NCBI RefSeq assembly: GCF_024137025.1 | Contig: NZ_JAMYJR010000028.1 | Coordinates: 124,001-188,000 of the forward strand | DNA length: 64,000 nucleotides | Direction: 5' to 3' | Origin: Paractinoplanes aksuensis | GTDB taxonomy: Bacteria; Actinomycetota; Actinomycetes; Mycobacteriales; Micromonosporaceae | Shown here: piece by piece, positions 31,997-40,997 of the stretch | How the letters are laid out: each line of letters begins with the position of its first letter | How positions within the stretch are numbered: the stretch's first letter is position 1 | The notes under the pieces: generated by a model | Databases searched by the model: none | Seen by the model: only the letters and a program-made list of their open reading frames with translations | What the model was told of the DNA's origin: nothing | Translations under genes and position numbers: made by a program

Positions 31997-33343
31997 TCAC
32001 GGGACGGGGTACCGGCCGGTCAGGCAGGCTGTGCAGAAGCCGCCGGGGGTGGGGGTGATCGCGTTCATCATGCCGTCGAGCTCGAGGTAGGCGAGCGTGT
32101 CGGCCCCGAGGTGGTCGCGGATCTGGTCGACGGTCATCGTGGCCGCGACCAGCTTGCTGCGGTCGGACGTGTCGAGACCGTAGTAGCAGGACCACCGGTA
32201 CGGCGGCGACAGCACCCGCAGGTGGATCTCGGCCGCGCCCGCGTCGCGCAGCAGTTTCATGGTGGCGCGCAATGTCGTGGCGCGGACGATCGAGTCCTCG
32301 ACCACGATCAGCCGCTTACCGGCCACGTTGTCGGCGATCGCGTTGAACTTCAGCCGGACGGCGTTCTCGCGGAGCTGCTGGTTGGGGGCGATGAACGTAC
32401 GCCCGATGTAGCGATTCTTGATCAGGCCGTCCCCGTACTCGATGCCGGAGGCGGCGGCGTACCCCTGCGCGCCCGGGATCGAGGAGTCCGGGATGGGCAT
32501 GACCATGTCGGCCTCGACCGGGGCCTGGGCGGCCAGCGCGACCCCCATGCGACGGCGGGCGGCGTGCACCCCGATGCCGGCCAGCTGCCCGTCGGGGCGG
32601 GCGATGTAGACGAACTCGAAGGAGCACAGGGCCCGCGGCTCCGGGGCGCTGAACTGCACGCTGCGCACCCCGTCGTCGTCGATCACGACGAGCTCACCCG
32701 GTTCGATCTCGCGGACCACGGCCGCGCCGACCACGTCGAGCGCCGGCGTCTCGGAGGCCAGCACCCAGCCCCCGGTGTCCAGCCGGCCCAGGAACAGCGG
32801 CCGGAAGCCGTGCGGGTCGCGGGCGCCGATGAGCCGGGTCTCGTCCATCAGCACGAACGAGTAGGCGCCGCGCAGGCGGGGCAGGACCTCGGTGGCCGCC
32901 TCGATCAGGTCGTCCCCGTGCCGGGGGAGGGCCTCGGCCAGCAGGGCCGCGACGACGTCGCTGTCGCTGCCGCTCTCAGTGGTCAGGTCGGTGGTGTTGA
33001 CGAGGTTGCCGTTGTGGCCGAGCGCGAAGAAGATGTCGCCGGCGTGCCGCGAGACGGGCTGGGCGTTGTGCCAGGCGCTGGCCCCGGTGGTCGCGTAGCG
33101 GACGTGCCCGATGGCCAGGCCGCCGGGCAGGGCCTGCAGGCGGTGGGTGTCGAAGATGGTCGAGACCAGGCCCATGTCCTTGTCGACCAGAACCTTGTCG
33201 CCGTCGCTGACGGCGATGCCGGCCGATTCCTGGCCGCGGTGCTGCAGGGCGTAGAGCCCGAGGTAGGTCAGATGGGCGGCCGGTTGCTGAGGGTCGCGGA
33301 CGCCGAAGACGCCGCAGGCTTCCTTGGGGCTGTCGTCTGCCAC
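31997..33343 (-). CDS. purF: Amidophosphoribosyltransferase (PurF) paralogue
   Basis: The 448-residue enzyme would make phosphoribosylamine from PRPP and glutamine, the first step of purine synthesis. Cys10 (KEACGVFGV) becomes the N-terminal nucleophile after removal of a short propeptide. YALQHRGQESAGIAV, GHVRYATTG, ALGHNGNLVNT and CTACLTGRYPVP are family landmarks. Differences from standard PurF are visible: VVEDSIVRATT replaces VVDDSIVRGTT in the PRPP loop, PIPDSSIPG replaces GVPESGTPA, and the roughly 40-residue C-terminal tail is missing. The start is GTG 33343. It is not next to purM or other pur genes, so a second, divergent copy is likely. Confidence 0.85.
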   Translation of the reverse strand: MADDSPKEACGVFGVRDPQQPAAHLTYLGLYALQHRGQESAGIAVSDGDKVLVDKDMGLVSTIFDTHRLQALPGGLAIGHVRYATTGASAWHNAQPVSRHAGDIFFALGHNGNLVNTTDLTTESGSDSDVVAALLAEALPRHGDDLIEAATEVLPRLRGAYSFVLMDETRLIGARDPHGFRPLFLGRLDTGGWVLASETPALDVVGAAVVREIEPGELVVIDDDGVRSVQFSAPEPRALCSFEFVYIARPDGQLAGIGVHAARRRMGVALAAQAPVEADMVMPIPDSSIPGAQGYAAASGIEYGDGLIKNRYIGRTFIAPNQQLRENAVRLKFNAIADNVAGKRLIVVEDSIVRATTLRATMKLLRDAGAAEIHLRVLSPPYRWSCYYGLDTSDRSKLVAATMTVDQIRDHLGADTLAYLELDGMMNAITPTPGGFCTACLTGRYPVP

Positions 33344-33479
33344 GGCGGCGACTATACGGACCGCGCCGGGTCGCGGGCGAGTTGTCCGGTCGCACGTCCG
33401 GGTGGCTGACGGACCGGCACCGTTTCGGCACTGCGGGTCCCTAGCGTCGGCGGCAGACCAACGAACTGGGGAGACCAAG

Positions 33480-34190
33480 ATGTCCGACAAACCGACCGTC
33501 GTACTGGTGCACGGCGCCTTCGCCGACTCGACCGCGTGGAACGCCGTGCTGGCCCGGCTGGGCAAGGAGGGAGTGGACGCGTTCGCGGTCGGGAACCCGC
33601 TGCGGAGCCTGGCCACCGACGCCGCGTACGTGCGGGACGTCGTCAACGGGGTCGGCCGGCCGGTGATCCTGGTCGGTCACTCGTACGGCGGAATGGTCAT
33701 CACCGAGGCGGCGTCGGGTCTGGCCCCGGTGCAGTCGCTGGTCTACGTGGCCGCGTTCACGCCCGACACCGGCGAGTCGGCGCTGGTGCTGGCCAACAAG
33801 TTCGCCGGCAGCACGCTGGGCCAGGCCCTCGACTCGTACCCGCTGGCCTCGGGCGGGACCGAGCTGAAGATCACGCTGGCCAAGTTCCCGGAGCAGTTCG
33901 CGGCCGACATCGAGCTCGAGGACGCGATCCTGCTCGGCCGCACCCAGCGCGCGGTGACCGAGAAGGCGCTGACCGACGGCCTGTCGGTGACCCCGGCCTG
34001 GAAGAGCGTGCCGTCGTGGCAGGTCTACGGCGACGCCGACCTCAACATCCCGGTCGAGCTGTTCCGCTTCCAGGTCGGCCGCTCGTCCCCGCGGGGCGTG
34101 ACCGAGGTGGCCGGCGCGTCGCACGCCATCGCCGCCTCGCAGCCCGACGCCGTGGCCGCGACGGTCCTCGAAGCCGTCGCCGCGGCGTAG
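33480..34190 (+). CDS. Alpha/beta-fold hydrolase
   Basis: The 236-residue enzyme belongs to the compact alpha/beta hydrolases common in actinobacteria: oxyanion strand VVLVHGAFADSTAWN, nucleophile Ser in GHSYGG, presumed Asp in VYGDADLNIP, and His in GASHAIAASQP. It resembles plant-esterase-like (MenH/PIR7) proteins that hydrolyse small esters or lactones. A good AGGAG-like site is lacking (GGGGAGACCAAG). A TAGCGT -10-like element lies at 33442-33447, and the divergent neighbour is the PurF paralogue. Its stop directly abuts the end of the convergent AfsR-like gene. Confidence 0.88.
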   Translation: MSDKPTVVLVHGAFADSTAWNAVLARLGKEGVDAFAVGNPLRSLATDAAYVRDVVNGVGRPVILVGHSYGGMVITEAASGLAPVQSLVYVAAFTPDTGESALVLANKFAGSTLGQALDSYPLASGGTELKITLAKFPEQFAADIELEDAILLGRTQRAVTEKALTDGLSVTPAWKSVPSWQVYGDADLNIPVELFRFQVGRSSPRGVTEVAGASHAIAASQPDAVAATVLEAVAAA

Positions 34191-36863
34191 TCAGCCCAGC
34201 CTGGCCTGCAGGGCGGCCGCATCCGGGTGGTCGAGTTCGGTGAGGATGCCCCACGCGTGCTGCCACGCTGCGCGGGCCGCCTCGAGGTCTCCGGCGCCCT
34301 GGTGCACGTCGCCCAGCTTGCCGGTGGTGTCGGCCTCCTGGTAGCGGTCGCCGAGGTCGTGGAAGATGGCCACGGCGTGCTGATAGCAGTCGACGGCGTC
34401 GGCGTGGCGGCCCAGGTGATGGGCCGAGTAGCCGAGGCTGTCCCAGGTGTGCGCCTGGCCGTACCGATCGCCCAGCTCTTCCAGCAGGGCGAGGGCGCGG
34501 CGGCAGGAGGCAACGGATTCCTCGTACGCGCCGAGCAGGGCCTGGTACCAGCCGACCGAGTTGAGGGCGTTGGCCTGGCCGACCCGGTGGCCGGTGGTCT
34601 CGAACAGCTCCAGGGAGCGCCGGGCCTCGGGCAGGGCCAGGTCGGGCCGGTCCTGCCGGTCGTGCAGGGCGGCCAGGCTGTTGTGGGCGTACGCCTGCCC
34701 GATCACGTCGCCGGCCCCGGTGCTGATCCCGAGGGCGGTGCGGAGCTCGGCCTCGCCCTCGTCGAACCGGCGGAGGCCCAGGTGTGCGACGGAGAGATTG
34801 CGATGGGCCCGGGCCAGCGCGGTGGCGTCCGCGCAGCGGGCGGCAGCCTCGACCGCGATCCGGCAGGCCGCCTCCAGGTCGTGCCAGTAGCCCTGCCAGT
34901 CGAGGAACGTGACCATGCTGAGGGTCAGCTGCCAGCTGACAGCGTCGTACCCGGCCGCGGCGGCCTGCCGGATCACGGCCAGCAGCGGGAGGCGCTCGGC
35001 GGTGAACCAGTCCATGGCCTCCTCGTATTTCACCGGCGGGTCCACCCTCACGCCGGGTGCGGGCGGCTCGAGCGACAGCGGGTCCTGGGCCGGGTCGAGA
35101 ATCTTGGCGGCGGCGCTTGCCGTGTGCAGGTAGTGGTCGAGCAGGCGGGTGGTGGCGGCCTCGTCGCGGGTGCCCTTTCCGGCGTACGCCCGCAGCAGGT
35201 CGTGAAAGGCGTAGCGGCCGGGCGCCTGCTCGGCGAGCATGCTGGCCCGCACCAGTTCGGCCAGGTCCCGCCGCGTCGCCGACGGCCGCTCACCGGTCAG
35301 GCCGGCCGCCGCCGCGGTCCCGACGTCCGGGCCCGGGTGCAGGCTGAGCAGCCGGAAGAGCCGGGCCGCGGAGGGGCTCAGCGCGGTGTACGACCAGTCG
35401 AACACCGTCTCGATCCGGGTCGCGCTGTCACCGGCGTCCAGCGCGTCGAGCCGGGCGCCGGCCAGCTCCCCGGCGAACGCTTGCAGCGGAAACGTGTTGT
35501 GCTGGACCCGGGCGGCCGCGATGGCCAGGGCCAGGGGCAGCCCGGCGCAGGCGTCGATGATCTGGGCCGTGGCCCCGGGGTCGGCGGTGACCCGGCCCGC
35601 GCCGAGCCGCCGGCTCAGCAGGTCGTGGGCCTCGCCCGCCGTGAGCGGGACGAGCCGGACCGGCCGCGCGCCGTGGGTGGCCAGCAGCGGCGTCAGCTGG
35701 TTGCGGCTGGTCACCACGGTCAGCCCCGTCGGCGACCCGGGCAGCAGGTCGCGGACGTGGTCGGCGTCGCGCGCGTTGTCGAGCAGGACCAGGACCCGCC
35801 GGCCGGCCAGCAGGCTGCGATACAGGCCGGCCTGGGCCGCGGCGGTGGGTGGCATCCGGTCGGGAGGCACGCCGAGAGCGTGCAGGAAACCGCGGACGGC
35901 CTCGCCCGGGTCCAGCACCTGGTCCCCCGCGTCGAAGCCGCGCAGGTCGGCGTACAGCTGGCCGTCCGGGAAGAGGTGGGCCGCCCGGCGGGCCCAGTGC
36001 ACGGCGAGCGAGGTCTTGCCGACCCCGGCCGGACCGGAAAGCGTAGCGACCGCTCCCGGTGGCAACGCGTCGAGCTCGGCCAGCAGCGCGTCACGACCGG
36101 TGAAGCCGGCGACCTCGGCCGGCAGCTGCGCGGGGACGACGGGCGCGGGCGGTGGGCCGCCGAGGATCGTCCGGTGCAGCGCCTGGAGTTCGGTCCCCGG
36201 GTCGACCCCGAGTTCGTCGGCCAGCCGGTCGCGCACCTCGGCGTACCGGGCCAGCGCCTCGGCCGACCGCCCGGCCGTGTGCAAGGCCCGGATCAGCTCG
36301 GTGTCCAGGGGCTCGGTCAGCGGGTGCTCACCGGTCAGCTCGGACAACCGCCGGATCACCGGGCCGGGATCACCCGCCACCAGCTCGGCCCGGGCCCAGG
36401 CCAGCATCAGGTCGAGGTGTTCCTGCTGCCAGCTCTGCCTCATCCGGTCGGCCCAGGGCCCGGTGACGCCGGTGAGCGGTTCACCGCGCCACAGCGCGAC
36501 CGCCTCGCGCAGCGGGCCGACGTCGTGCCGGCCTCGTTCGAGCAGGGCGCGCATACGGTGCAGATCGACGCGCTCGGGTTCGGTGTCGAGACGATAGCCA
36601 CCCGTACAGTGAATCAGCGCGACCTGACCGCCGGCCTGAGCCAGCACGCCCCGCACCCGGGCGACGTGGGCGTGCAACGAGCGCCGGGCCGTCGCCGGGG
36701 GAGTCTCGCCCCACAACCGGTCGATCAGGGTGTCGGCGCTGACCGTGCGCCCGGCGTCGGCCGCCAGGACCGCCAGCACTGCGCGTTGCCGGGGCTGACC
36801 GACATCGAGCCGCGTGTCGCCGACCCACAGCTCGACCGGGCCCAGCAGGCGGAACTCGATCAC
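34191..36863 (-). CDS. AfsR-type regulator (SARP DNA-binding, BTAD, NB-ARC, TPR)
   Basis: This 890-residue regulator has a complete AfsR plan: winged helix at about 1-90 (IEFRLLGPVELWVGDTR, GQPRQRAVLAVLAADAGRTV), BTAD to about 245 (RLADELGVDPGTELQALHRTIL), NB-ARC with P-loop GPAGVGKTSLAVHWA, LLDNARDADHV and GLPLALAIAAARV, then about eight TPR units from 600 to the end (LARAHRNLSVAHLGLRRFDEGE, GQAYAHNSLAALHDRQ, GQAHTWDSLGYSAHHLGRHADAV). GTG 36863 follows GGGGAG. Such proteins integrate ATP/ADP or phosphorylation signals to activate secondary metabolism. No SARP box is obvious beside it. Confidence 0.92.
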   Translation of the reverse strand: MIEFRLLGPVELWVGDTRLDVGQPRQRAVLAVLAADAGRTVSADTLIDRLWGETPPATARRSLHAHVARVRGVLAQAGGQVALIHCTGGYRLDTEPERVDLHRMRALLERGRHDVGPLREAVALWRGEPLTGVTGPWADRMRQSWQQEHLDLMLAWARAELVAGDPGPVIRRLSELTGEHPLTEPLDTELIRALHTAGRSAEALARYAEVRDRLADELGVDPGTELQALHRTILGGPPPAPVVPAQLPAEVAGFTGRDALLAELDALPPGAVATLSGPAGVGKTSLAVHWARRAAHLFPDGQLYADLRGFDAGDQVLDPGEAVRGFLHALGVPPDRMPPTAAAQAGLYRSLLAGRRVLVLLDNARDADHVRDLLPGSPTGLTVVTSRNQLTPLLATHGARPVRLVPLTAGEAHDLLSRRLGAGRVTADPGATAQIIDACAGLPLALAIAAARVQHNTFPLQAFAGELAGARLDALDAGDSATRIETVFDWSYTALSPSAARLFRLLSLHPGPDVGTAAAAGLTGERPSATRRDLAELVRASMLAEQAPGRYAFHDLLRAYAGKGTRDEAATTRLLDHYLHTASAAAKILDPAQDPLSLEPPAPGVRVDPPVKYEEAMDWFTAERLPLLAVIRQAAAAGYDAVSWQLTLSMVTFLDWQGYWHDLEAACRIAVEAAARCADATALARAHRNLSVAHLGLRRFDEGEAELRTALGISTGAGDVIGQAYAHNSLAALHDRQDRPDLALPEARRSLELFETTGHRVGQANALNSVGWYQALLGAYEESVASCRRALALLEELGDRYGQAHTWDSLGYSAHHLGRHADAVDCYQHAVAIFHDLGDRYQEADTTGKLGDVHQGAGDLEAARAAWQHAWGILTELDHPDAAALQARLG

Positions 36864-37001
36864 ACGCTCCCCAGGAACTCGGCCACAACAATTCCACAAC
36901 AGGGTCCGCCGAGACTATCGCAAGTATCGATGTCCAAGCTCTCGCCGCAGGCTTCACCATCGGGGGGCGGCGAGAACGTGCTTGTCCGAAAGGAGTTGCT
37001 C

Positions 37002-37406
37002 GTGCTCAGACGCATGCTGACCCGCACTCTGACCGTCGTTCTGGCCGGCGCCGGCGTGGTCGTGGTCCACGCCGCGCCCGCGCTGGCCTTCAGTGTCCTC
37101 GGGCCCTACTGCGACCCGTACAACCGGATCCGGTTCGACTTCAAGACCGACGCCAAGAAGGTGGTCTCGACCGTCATCTGGGACGACACCCGGGTGCCGG
37201 CCGTGGCCTCGATCAGCGACAGCACCAACGACGGCGCCACGACGATCGTGCGCATCGACAACGGCCGGACCGTCATCCCGTACCCGGACGAAGCCTTCGA
37301 CTATCACGTCTACAGCTACAACATCTACTACGAAGTGCGGAAATGGCGCCCGGTCTGGAACGGTTCCGCGCGGGACTGGGTGTCGCCGCATCTGTGCAGC
37401 CCGTAG
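37002..37406 (+). CDS. Small secreted protein of unknown function
   Basis: The 134-residue product has a Sec signal (TRTLTVVLAGAGVVVVHAAPALA, cleaved before FSVLGP). The mature part of about 100 residues is beta-rich and aromatic (NRIRFDFKTDAKKVVSTVIW, YHVYSYNIYYEVRKWRPVWNG) with two cysteines that could pair. I do not recognise a family. GTG 37002 is chosen because AGGAG lies 6 nt upstream. The next gene begins 17 bp downstream. Confidence 0.65.
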   Translation: MLRRMLTRTLTVVLAGAGVVVVHAAPALAFSVLGPYCDPYNRIRFDFKTDAKKVVSTVIWDDTRVPAVASISDSTNDGATTIVRIDNGRTVIPYPDEAFDYHVYSYNIYYEVRKWRPVWNGSARDWVSPHLCSP

Positions 37407-37423
37407 GCCAGTAGTTTGCCGGC

Positions 37424-37861
37424 ATGAGTCTTCTTGACGACGTGGCGGAACGGGACGGCTGGCGGTGCTGGGTGTGTGACGAGCCGGTCGACGCCGAGAT
37501 GTCGGTGAACGATCCGCGCGGTCCCAGCGTCGACAGCCGCACCGCCGACCGCAAGGCCAAGCTCACCGAGCGGCTCGCCCACCGCGCCTGCAACACCCGC
37601 AAGGGCGCGGTCAAGGTGGTCATCGCCTGGCCCGACCGGCTGCACGTGATCGAGCCGGCGCCGCTGATCACCGTGGCCGAGCGGCTCGAGCGCAAGGGCG
37701 GGCGCGAGCTGGTGGCCCGGTGCCCGAGGCGCCAGGACGCCCAGGAGGCGGCGGACTGGCTGGTCGACCGCTTCTCGCGGCTGGTGCCGGGCCTGCCGGT
37801 GACCGCGAGCGTCGAGCCCGGGGGCGGCCAGTTCCTGGTGGCGCTGGCCGCCCGCCGTTGA
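37424..37861 (+). CDS. HNH-like zinc-finger protein lacking the catalytic DH
   Basis: The 145-residue protein begins like an HNH nuclease (RDGWRCWVCDEPVD, a CxxC knuckle) and keeps the second half of the motif (LAHRACNTRKG, the H-x-x-C-N-x-x-K-G part). Where active HNH enzymes have DH before a Pro-rich turn, it reads VDSRTADRK, so the catalytic His is absent. It may be a zinc-structured nucleic-acid binder rather than a nuclease. The C-terminal half (PADRLHVIEPAPLITVAERLER-like) has no family I know. Confidence 0.75.
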   Translation: MSLLDDVAERDGWRCWVCDEPVDAEMSVNDPRGPSVDSRTADRKAKLTERLAHRACNTRKGAVKVVIAWPDRLHVIEPAPLITVAERLERKGGRELVARCPRRQDAQEAADWLVDRFSRLVPGLPVTASVEPGGGQFLVALAARR

Positions 37862-37892
37862 CGTCAAGGATTGATAGCTATAGATGTAAGGG

Positions 37893-40814
37893 ATGACTGC
37901 GCCGTCCCGTCGGAACTTCCTCAAGCTGGCCGGCCTGGCCGCCGTCCCCGTCGGATCCGGGACGGCGGCGGCCGACGAGACGCTGGCCGGCTATCGCAGC
38001 CACACGGCCGACCGCCGCACGGTCACGGTGACGAGCACGACCGGGCAGCAACTGCGCATCACGGCGTACGGGGGCCACATGCTCCGCGTGCGGGCCGTGC
38101 GCAGCGGCGAGACGTTCTTCGCCGACGACCGCTACGAGATGGTCGACCCGGCCGCGCACACCGGTCTCGGAGGCAGCCTGGCCGTGACCGACGCCGCCGA
38201 CCGCCTCACGATCGCCGCCGCCGGCCTGCGGGTCGTGCTGACCAAGGACCCGGTGCGCCTCGAGTTCGCCGCCACCGACGGCACCCGGTACGCCGGTGAG
38301 GACGCCACCCACAGCCTGAGCTGGGGCGCCGACGGGGTGCGGCAGACGTTCACGGCCGCGGCCGCCGGTGAGCGCTTCGTCAAGGCAGGGCACGGCCTCT
38401 ACGGGCGGGCCCCGAAAATCGACCGCACGGGCGACATCGTCGCGCACAACTACGGATTGCAGTCGCAGCACATCGACCAGGCGCCGGCCATCGTCCCGCT
38501 GTACCTGTCGTCGCGCGGTTACGCCGTCTTCTTCAACACCACTTTCGACACCACGTTCAACTTCGGCAGCGGCGGCATTTACGAGTTCTCGGCCGACGGG
38601 CACGGCGCCCCCGGCGTACGCCCCCAATTGGACTACTTCGTCATCGCCGGGCCCACCTTCGCCGGGCTGCTCGACCGCTACACCCAACTGACCGGCCGCC
38701 CCCGCTTCCCGCGGCTGGGCGTGTTCGGGCTGCAGCTCTCCGACAAGAACTTCCCCCAGGTCAGCGATCAGAACTGGTGGACGACCCGGATCACCGCCCT
38801 GCGCGCGGCCGGGTACCCGCTCGACGTGCAGGTCAACGACAACCGCTGGCGGGCCGGCTCGGGCGGCTGGAGCGGCTCGTGGTTCGAGTTCAGCCCGCAG
38901 CGCTGGCCCGACCCGGCCGCGTTCAAACGCTGGGCCGACGAGCACGGCGTGCTCACCACGCTCGACTACAACCGCAACAACTCGAACGAGATGGCCGGCT
39001 GGAATCCGGCGTACGGGTTCGCGCCGGCCGACGTCACCGCGGTCAGCGACAACGACGCCGTCCCCGACTGGAGCAACCCGAACACCCGATCCTGGCTGTG
39101 GACGGTGTTCTGGACCAAGGCCCTCGACCCGCGGCTGGGCTACCCCGGCGACGCGTTGTGGATCGACGAGCCGGACGAGATGGGCCCGATCCCGTACGGC
39201 GCGCTCGCCGCGAACGGGCAGCGCTGGGCCGAACTGCGCAACGCGTTCTTTCTCTATTGCCAGAAGGCGGCCGGCCAGGAGGGCTGGGACCGCGGCCGCA
39301 CCGGGCGCCCGTGGATTTTCACGAGAGGCGCGACCGCCGGACAACAACGCTATGGGCACTTGTGGACCGGCGACATCAATTCGACGTACGCGGAAATGAA
39401 GGAACAGATCCGCGGCATGCAGAACGCCGGACTGGGCGGCTTCCCCTTCGCCAACATCGACGGGGGCGGTTTCTTCGGAGCGGTGCTGTCGAACGGCATG
39501 TATCGCAATTGGGTGGCGGCCTGGTCGAGCCTGTCGCCGGTGTGGCGCCCCCATTCCAACGGCGACACCGGCGCGCAGGGCCCGGCTGCCTCACGGTGGC
39601 CGATCGACCAGGGCGCGACCGAACAGGCTGACTTCATGAAGTACGCCCGGGTGCGCTACACGCTGATGCCGTACATCTACACGGTGGCTCGTCTGGCCCA
39701 CGCGACCGGTGTGCCGATGGCCCGCGCAATGGTTGTCGAACACCAGAACAATCCCATGGCGTACACGCACGACCTGCAATACATGTGGGGCCCGTCGATC
39801 CTCGTGATGCCGGTGACCACGGATACCGGGGGCGCGGTGCAGAACGTCTGGCTGCCCGCCGGCGACACCTGGTACAACTTCTGGTCCGACGCCAAGAACG
39901 TCGGCTCGGACACGGTCGAGAAAAGCTACGTGACCAGCACCGGCGAAATCATCATGTACGTCAAAGCGGGAAGCCTGCTGCCGAAGTACAAATACGCGCA
40001 CAGCACAGCCTTCCTGGATAAAACGCAGCTCGAGGTCGAGGTCTATACGGGCCAGGACGGCAGTTTCGAGGTGTACGAGGACGACGGCGTCACCGAGATC
40101 CAAGCCAGCAGCAGCACACGTCTTGCTTTTGTGCACGCCGCCCTGCGCGTGACGATCAACCATCCCGTGGGGACCTATGCGGGCGCACCGACGTCCCGCC
40201 GCTATGTGGTGCGCTACCACGGCTTGTCGGCCGCGGTCGGCATGCGCGTCAACGGGGGCGCCGTGCTGCCCGCCTTCACGAGCGAGTCGGCCGCCATCCT
40301 GAACGGCAGCGGCCAGGTCTGGAACGCCGCCCGCCGAGTGCTGTCGGTGATCACACCTGCGATCGGCGTGCTGGCCGGCGGCGGGGCAGCGGCCACGATC
40401 GAGCCGAGCGGCGCCGCCTTCCCGCCATCGTCACCGGTGGCCGTCTACGAGGCCGAGGACGCCACCCGCAGCGGCCCGGTGCTGGCCACTCAGCACGCGG
40501 GCTACACCGGCACCGCCTACGTCGACTACCCGAACACGACCGGCGCCTACCTGGAGTGGACGGTGGCCGTGCCCACGGCGGGCGCTCACCCGTTGCGCTT
40601 CCGCTACACCAACGGCGGAGCGGCCGACCGCCCCTTACAAGTCACCGTCAACGGCACCGTTGCCGCCACCCTGTCCTTCCCACCCACCGGCGACTGGAAG
40701 ACGTGGCGAACCGCAACCCTGACCGCCACCCTCCCCGCCGGAACCACAGTCCGAATCCGAGCCACCGCCACCACCACCGGCGGTCCCAACCTGGACAGCC
40801 TCACCCTCGGCTGA
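37893..40814 (+). CDS. Secreted GH31 alpha-glycosidase with C-terminal carbohydrate-binding module
   Basis: This 973-residue exported enzyme is probably an alpha-glucosidase or alpha-xylosidase. A Tat signal (SRRNFLKLAGLAAVP) is followed by an N-terminal beta-sandwich to about 270. The barrel has the GH31 nucleophile region GDALWIDEPDEMG and the acid/base region HLWTGDINSTY. A beta-sandwich with AGSLLPKY and VYTGQDGSFEVYEDDG follows, typical of GH31 C-domains. Residues from about 845 to the end form a CBM6/35-type module (VYEAEDATRSGPV, GAYLEWTVAVPTAG). TATAGATG before the ATG may be a -10. It joins GH16 and CE7 in a polysaccharide-degrading set. Confidence 0.93.
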   Translation: MTAPSRRNFLKLAGLAAVPVGSGTAAADETLAGYRSHTADRRTVTVTSTTGQQLRITAYGGHMLRVRAVRSGETFFADDRYEMVDPAAHTGLGGSLAVTDAADRLTIAAAGLRVVLTKDPVRLEFAATDGTRYAGEDATHSLSWGADGVRQTFTAAAAGERFVKAGHGLYGRAPKIDRTGDIVAHNYGLQSQHIDQAPAIVPLYLSSRGYAVFFNTTFDTTFNFGSGGIYEFSADGHGAPGVRPQLDYFVIAGPTFAGLLDRYTQLTGRPRFPRLGVFGLQLSDKNFPQVSDQNWWTTRITALRAAGYPLDVQVNDNRWRAGSGGWSGSWFEFSPQRWPDPAAFKRWADEHGVLTTLDYNRNNSNEMAGWNPAYGFAPADVTAVSDNDAVPDWSNPNTRSWLWTVFWTKALDPRLGYPGDALWIDEPDEMGPIPYGALAANGQRWAELRNAFFLYCQKAAGQEGWDRGRTGRPWIFTRGATAGQQRYGHLWTGDINSTYAEMKEQIRGMQNAGLGGFPFANIDGGGFFGAVLSNGMYRNWVAAWSSLSPVWRPHSNGDTGAQGPAASRWPIDQGATEQADFMKYARVRYTLMPYIYTVARLAHATGVPMARAMVVEHQNNPMAYTHDLQYMWGPSILVMPVTTDTGGAVQNVWLPAGDTWYNFWSDAKNVGSDTVEKSYVTSTGEIIMYVKAGSLLPKYKYAHSTAFLDKTQLEVEVYTGQDGSFEVYEDDGVTEIQASSSTRLAFVHAALRVTINHPVGTYAGAPTSRRYVVRYHGLSAAVGMRVNGGAVLPAFTSESAAILNGSGQVWNAARRVLSVITPAIGVLAGGGAAATIEPSGAAFPPSSPVAVYEAEDATRSGPVLATQHAGYTGTAYVDYPNTTGAYLEWTVAVPTAGAHPLRFRYTNGGAADRPLQVTVNGTVAATLSFPPTGDWKTWRTATLTATLPAGTTVRIRATATTTGGPNLDSLTLG

Positions 40815-40912
40815 CCCCGGCGGCCGCTCCTGAGCATCAGCCCACGCGCCGCCACCACTGCCGGCGGCCCTCAGCCTGGACGGCCTCACCATCGGCTGAT
40901 CCTGGCGGCCGC
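40764..40912. repeat. Degenerate duplication of the GH31 gene 3' end
   Basis: The last roughly 50 bp of the GH31 gene plus 14 bp beyond its stop (about 40764-40828, CCACCGGCGGTCCCAACC...GGCGGCCGCT) recur imperfectly at 40848-40912 (CTGCCGGCGGCCCTCAGCC...GGCGGCCGCT), including the stop-codon context CGGCTGA. It is a tandem duplication now outside the gene. Confidence 0.75.
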
Positions 40913-40997
40913 TGGGTGGTGGTGCCGCGAGTGAGGTATCTGGCGGGTGGATCGGGGCTGGTCAGGGGTTTGAGCGGGGCCGGGTAGGGTCGCGGCC

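Noticed and set aside
34227..37001. Continuous rightward frame opposite the AfsR-like gene, joined to the small secreted protein
   Set aside because: Only the last 134 codons, with their own ribosome site and signal peptide, look real. The rest is antisense to AfsR.
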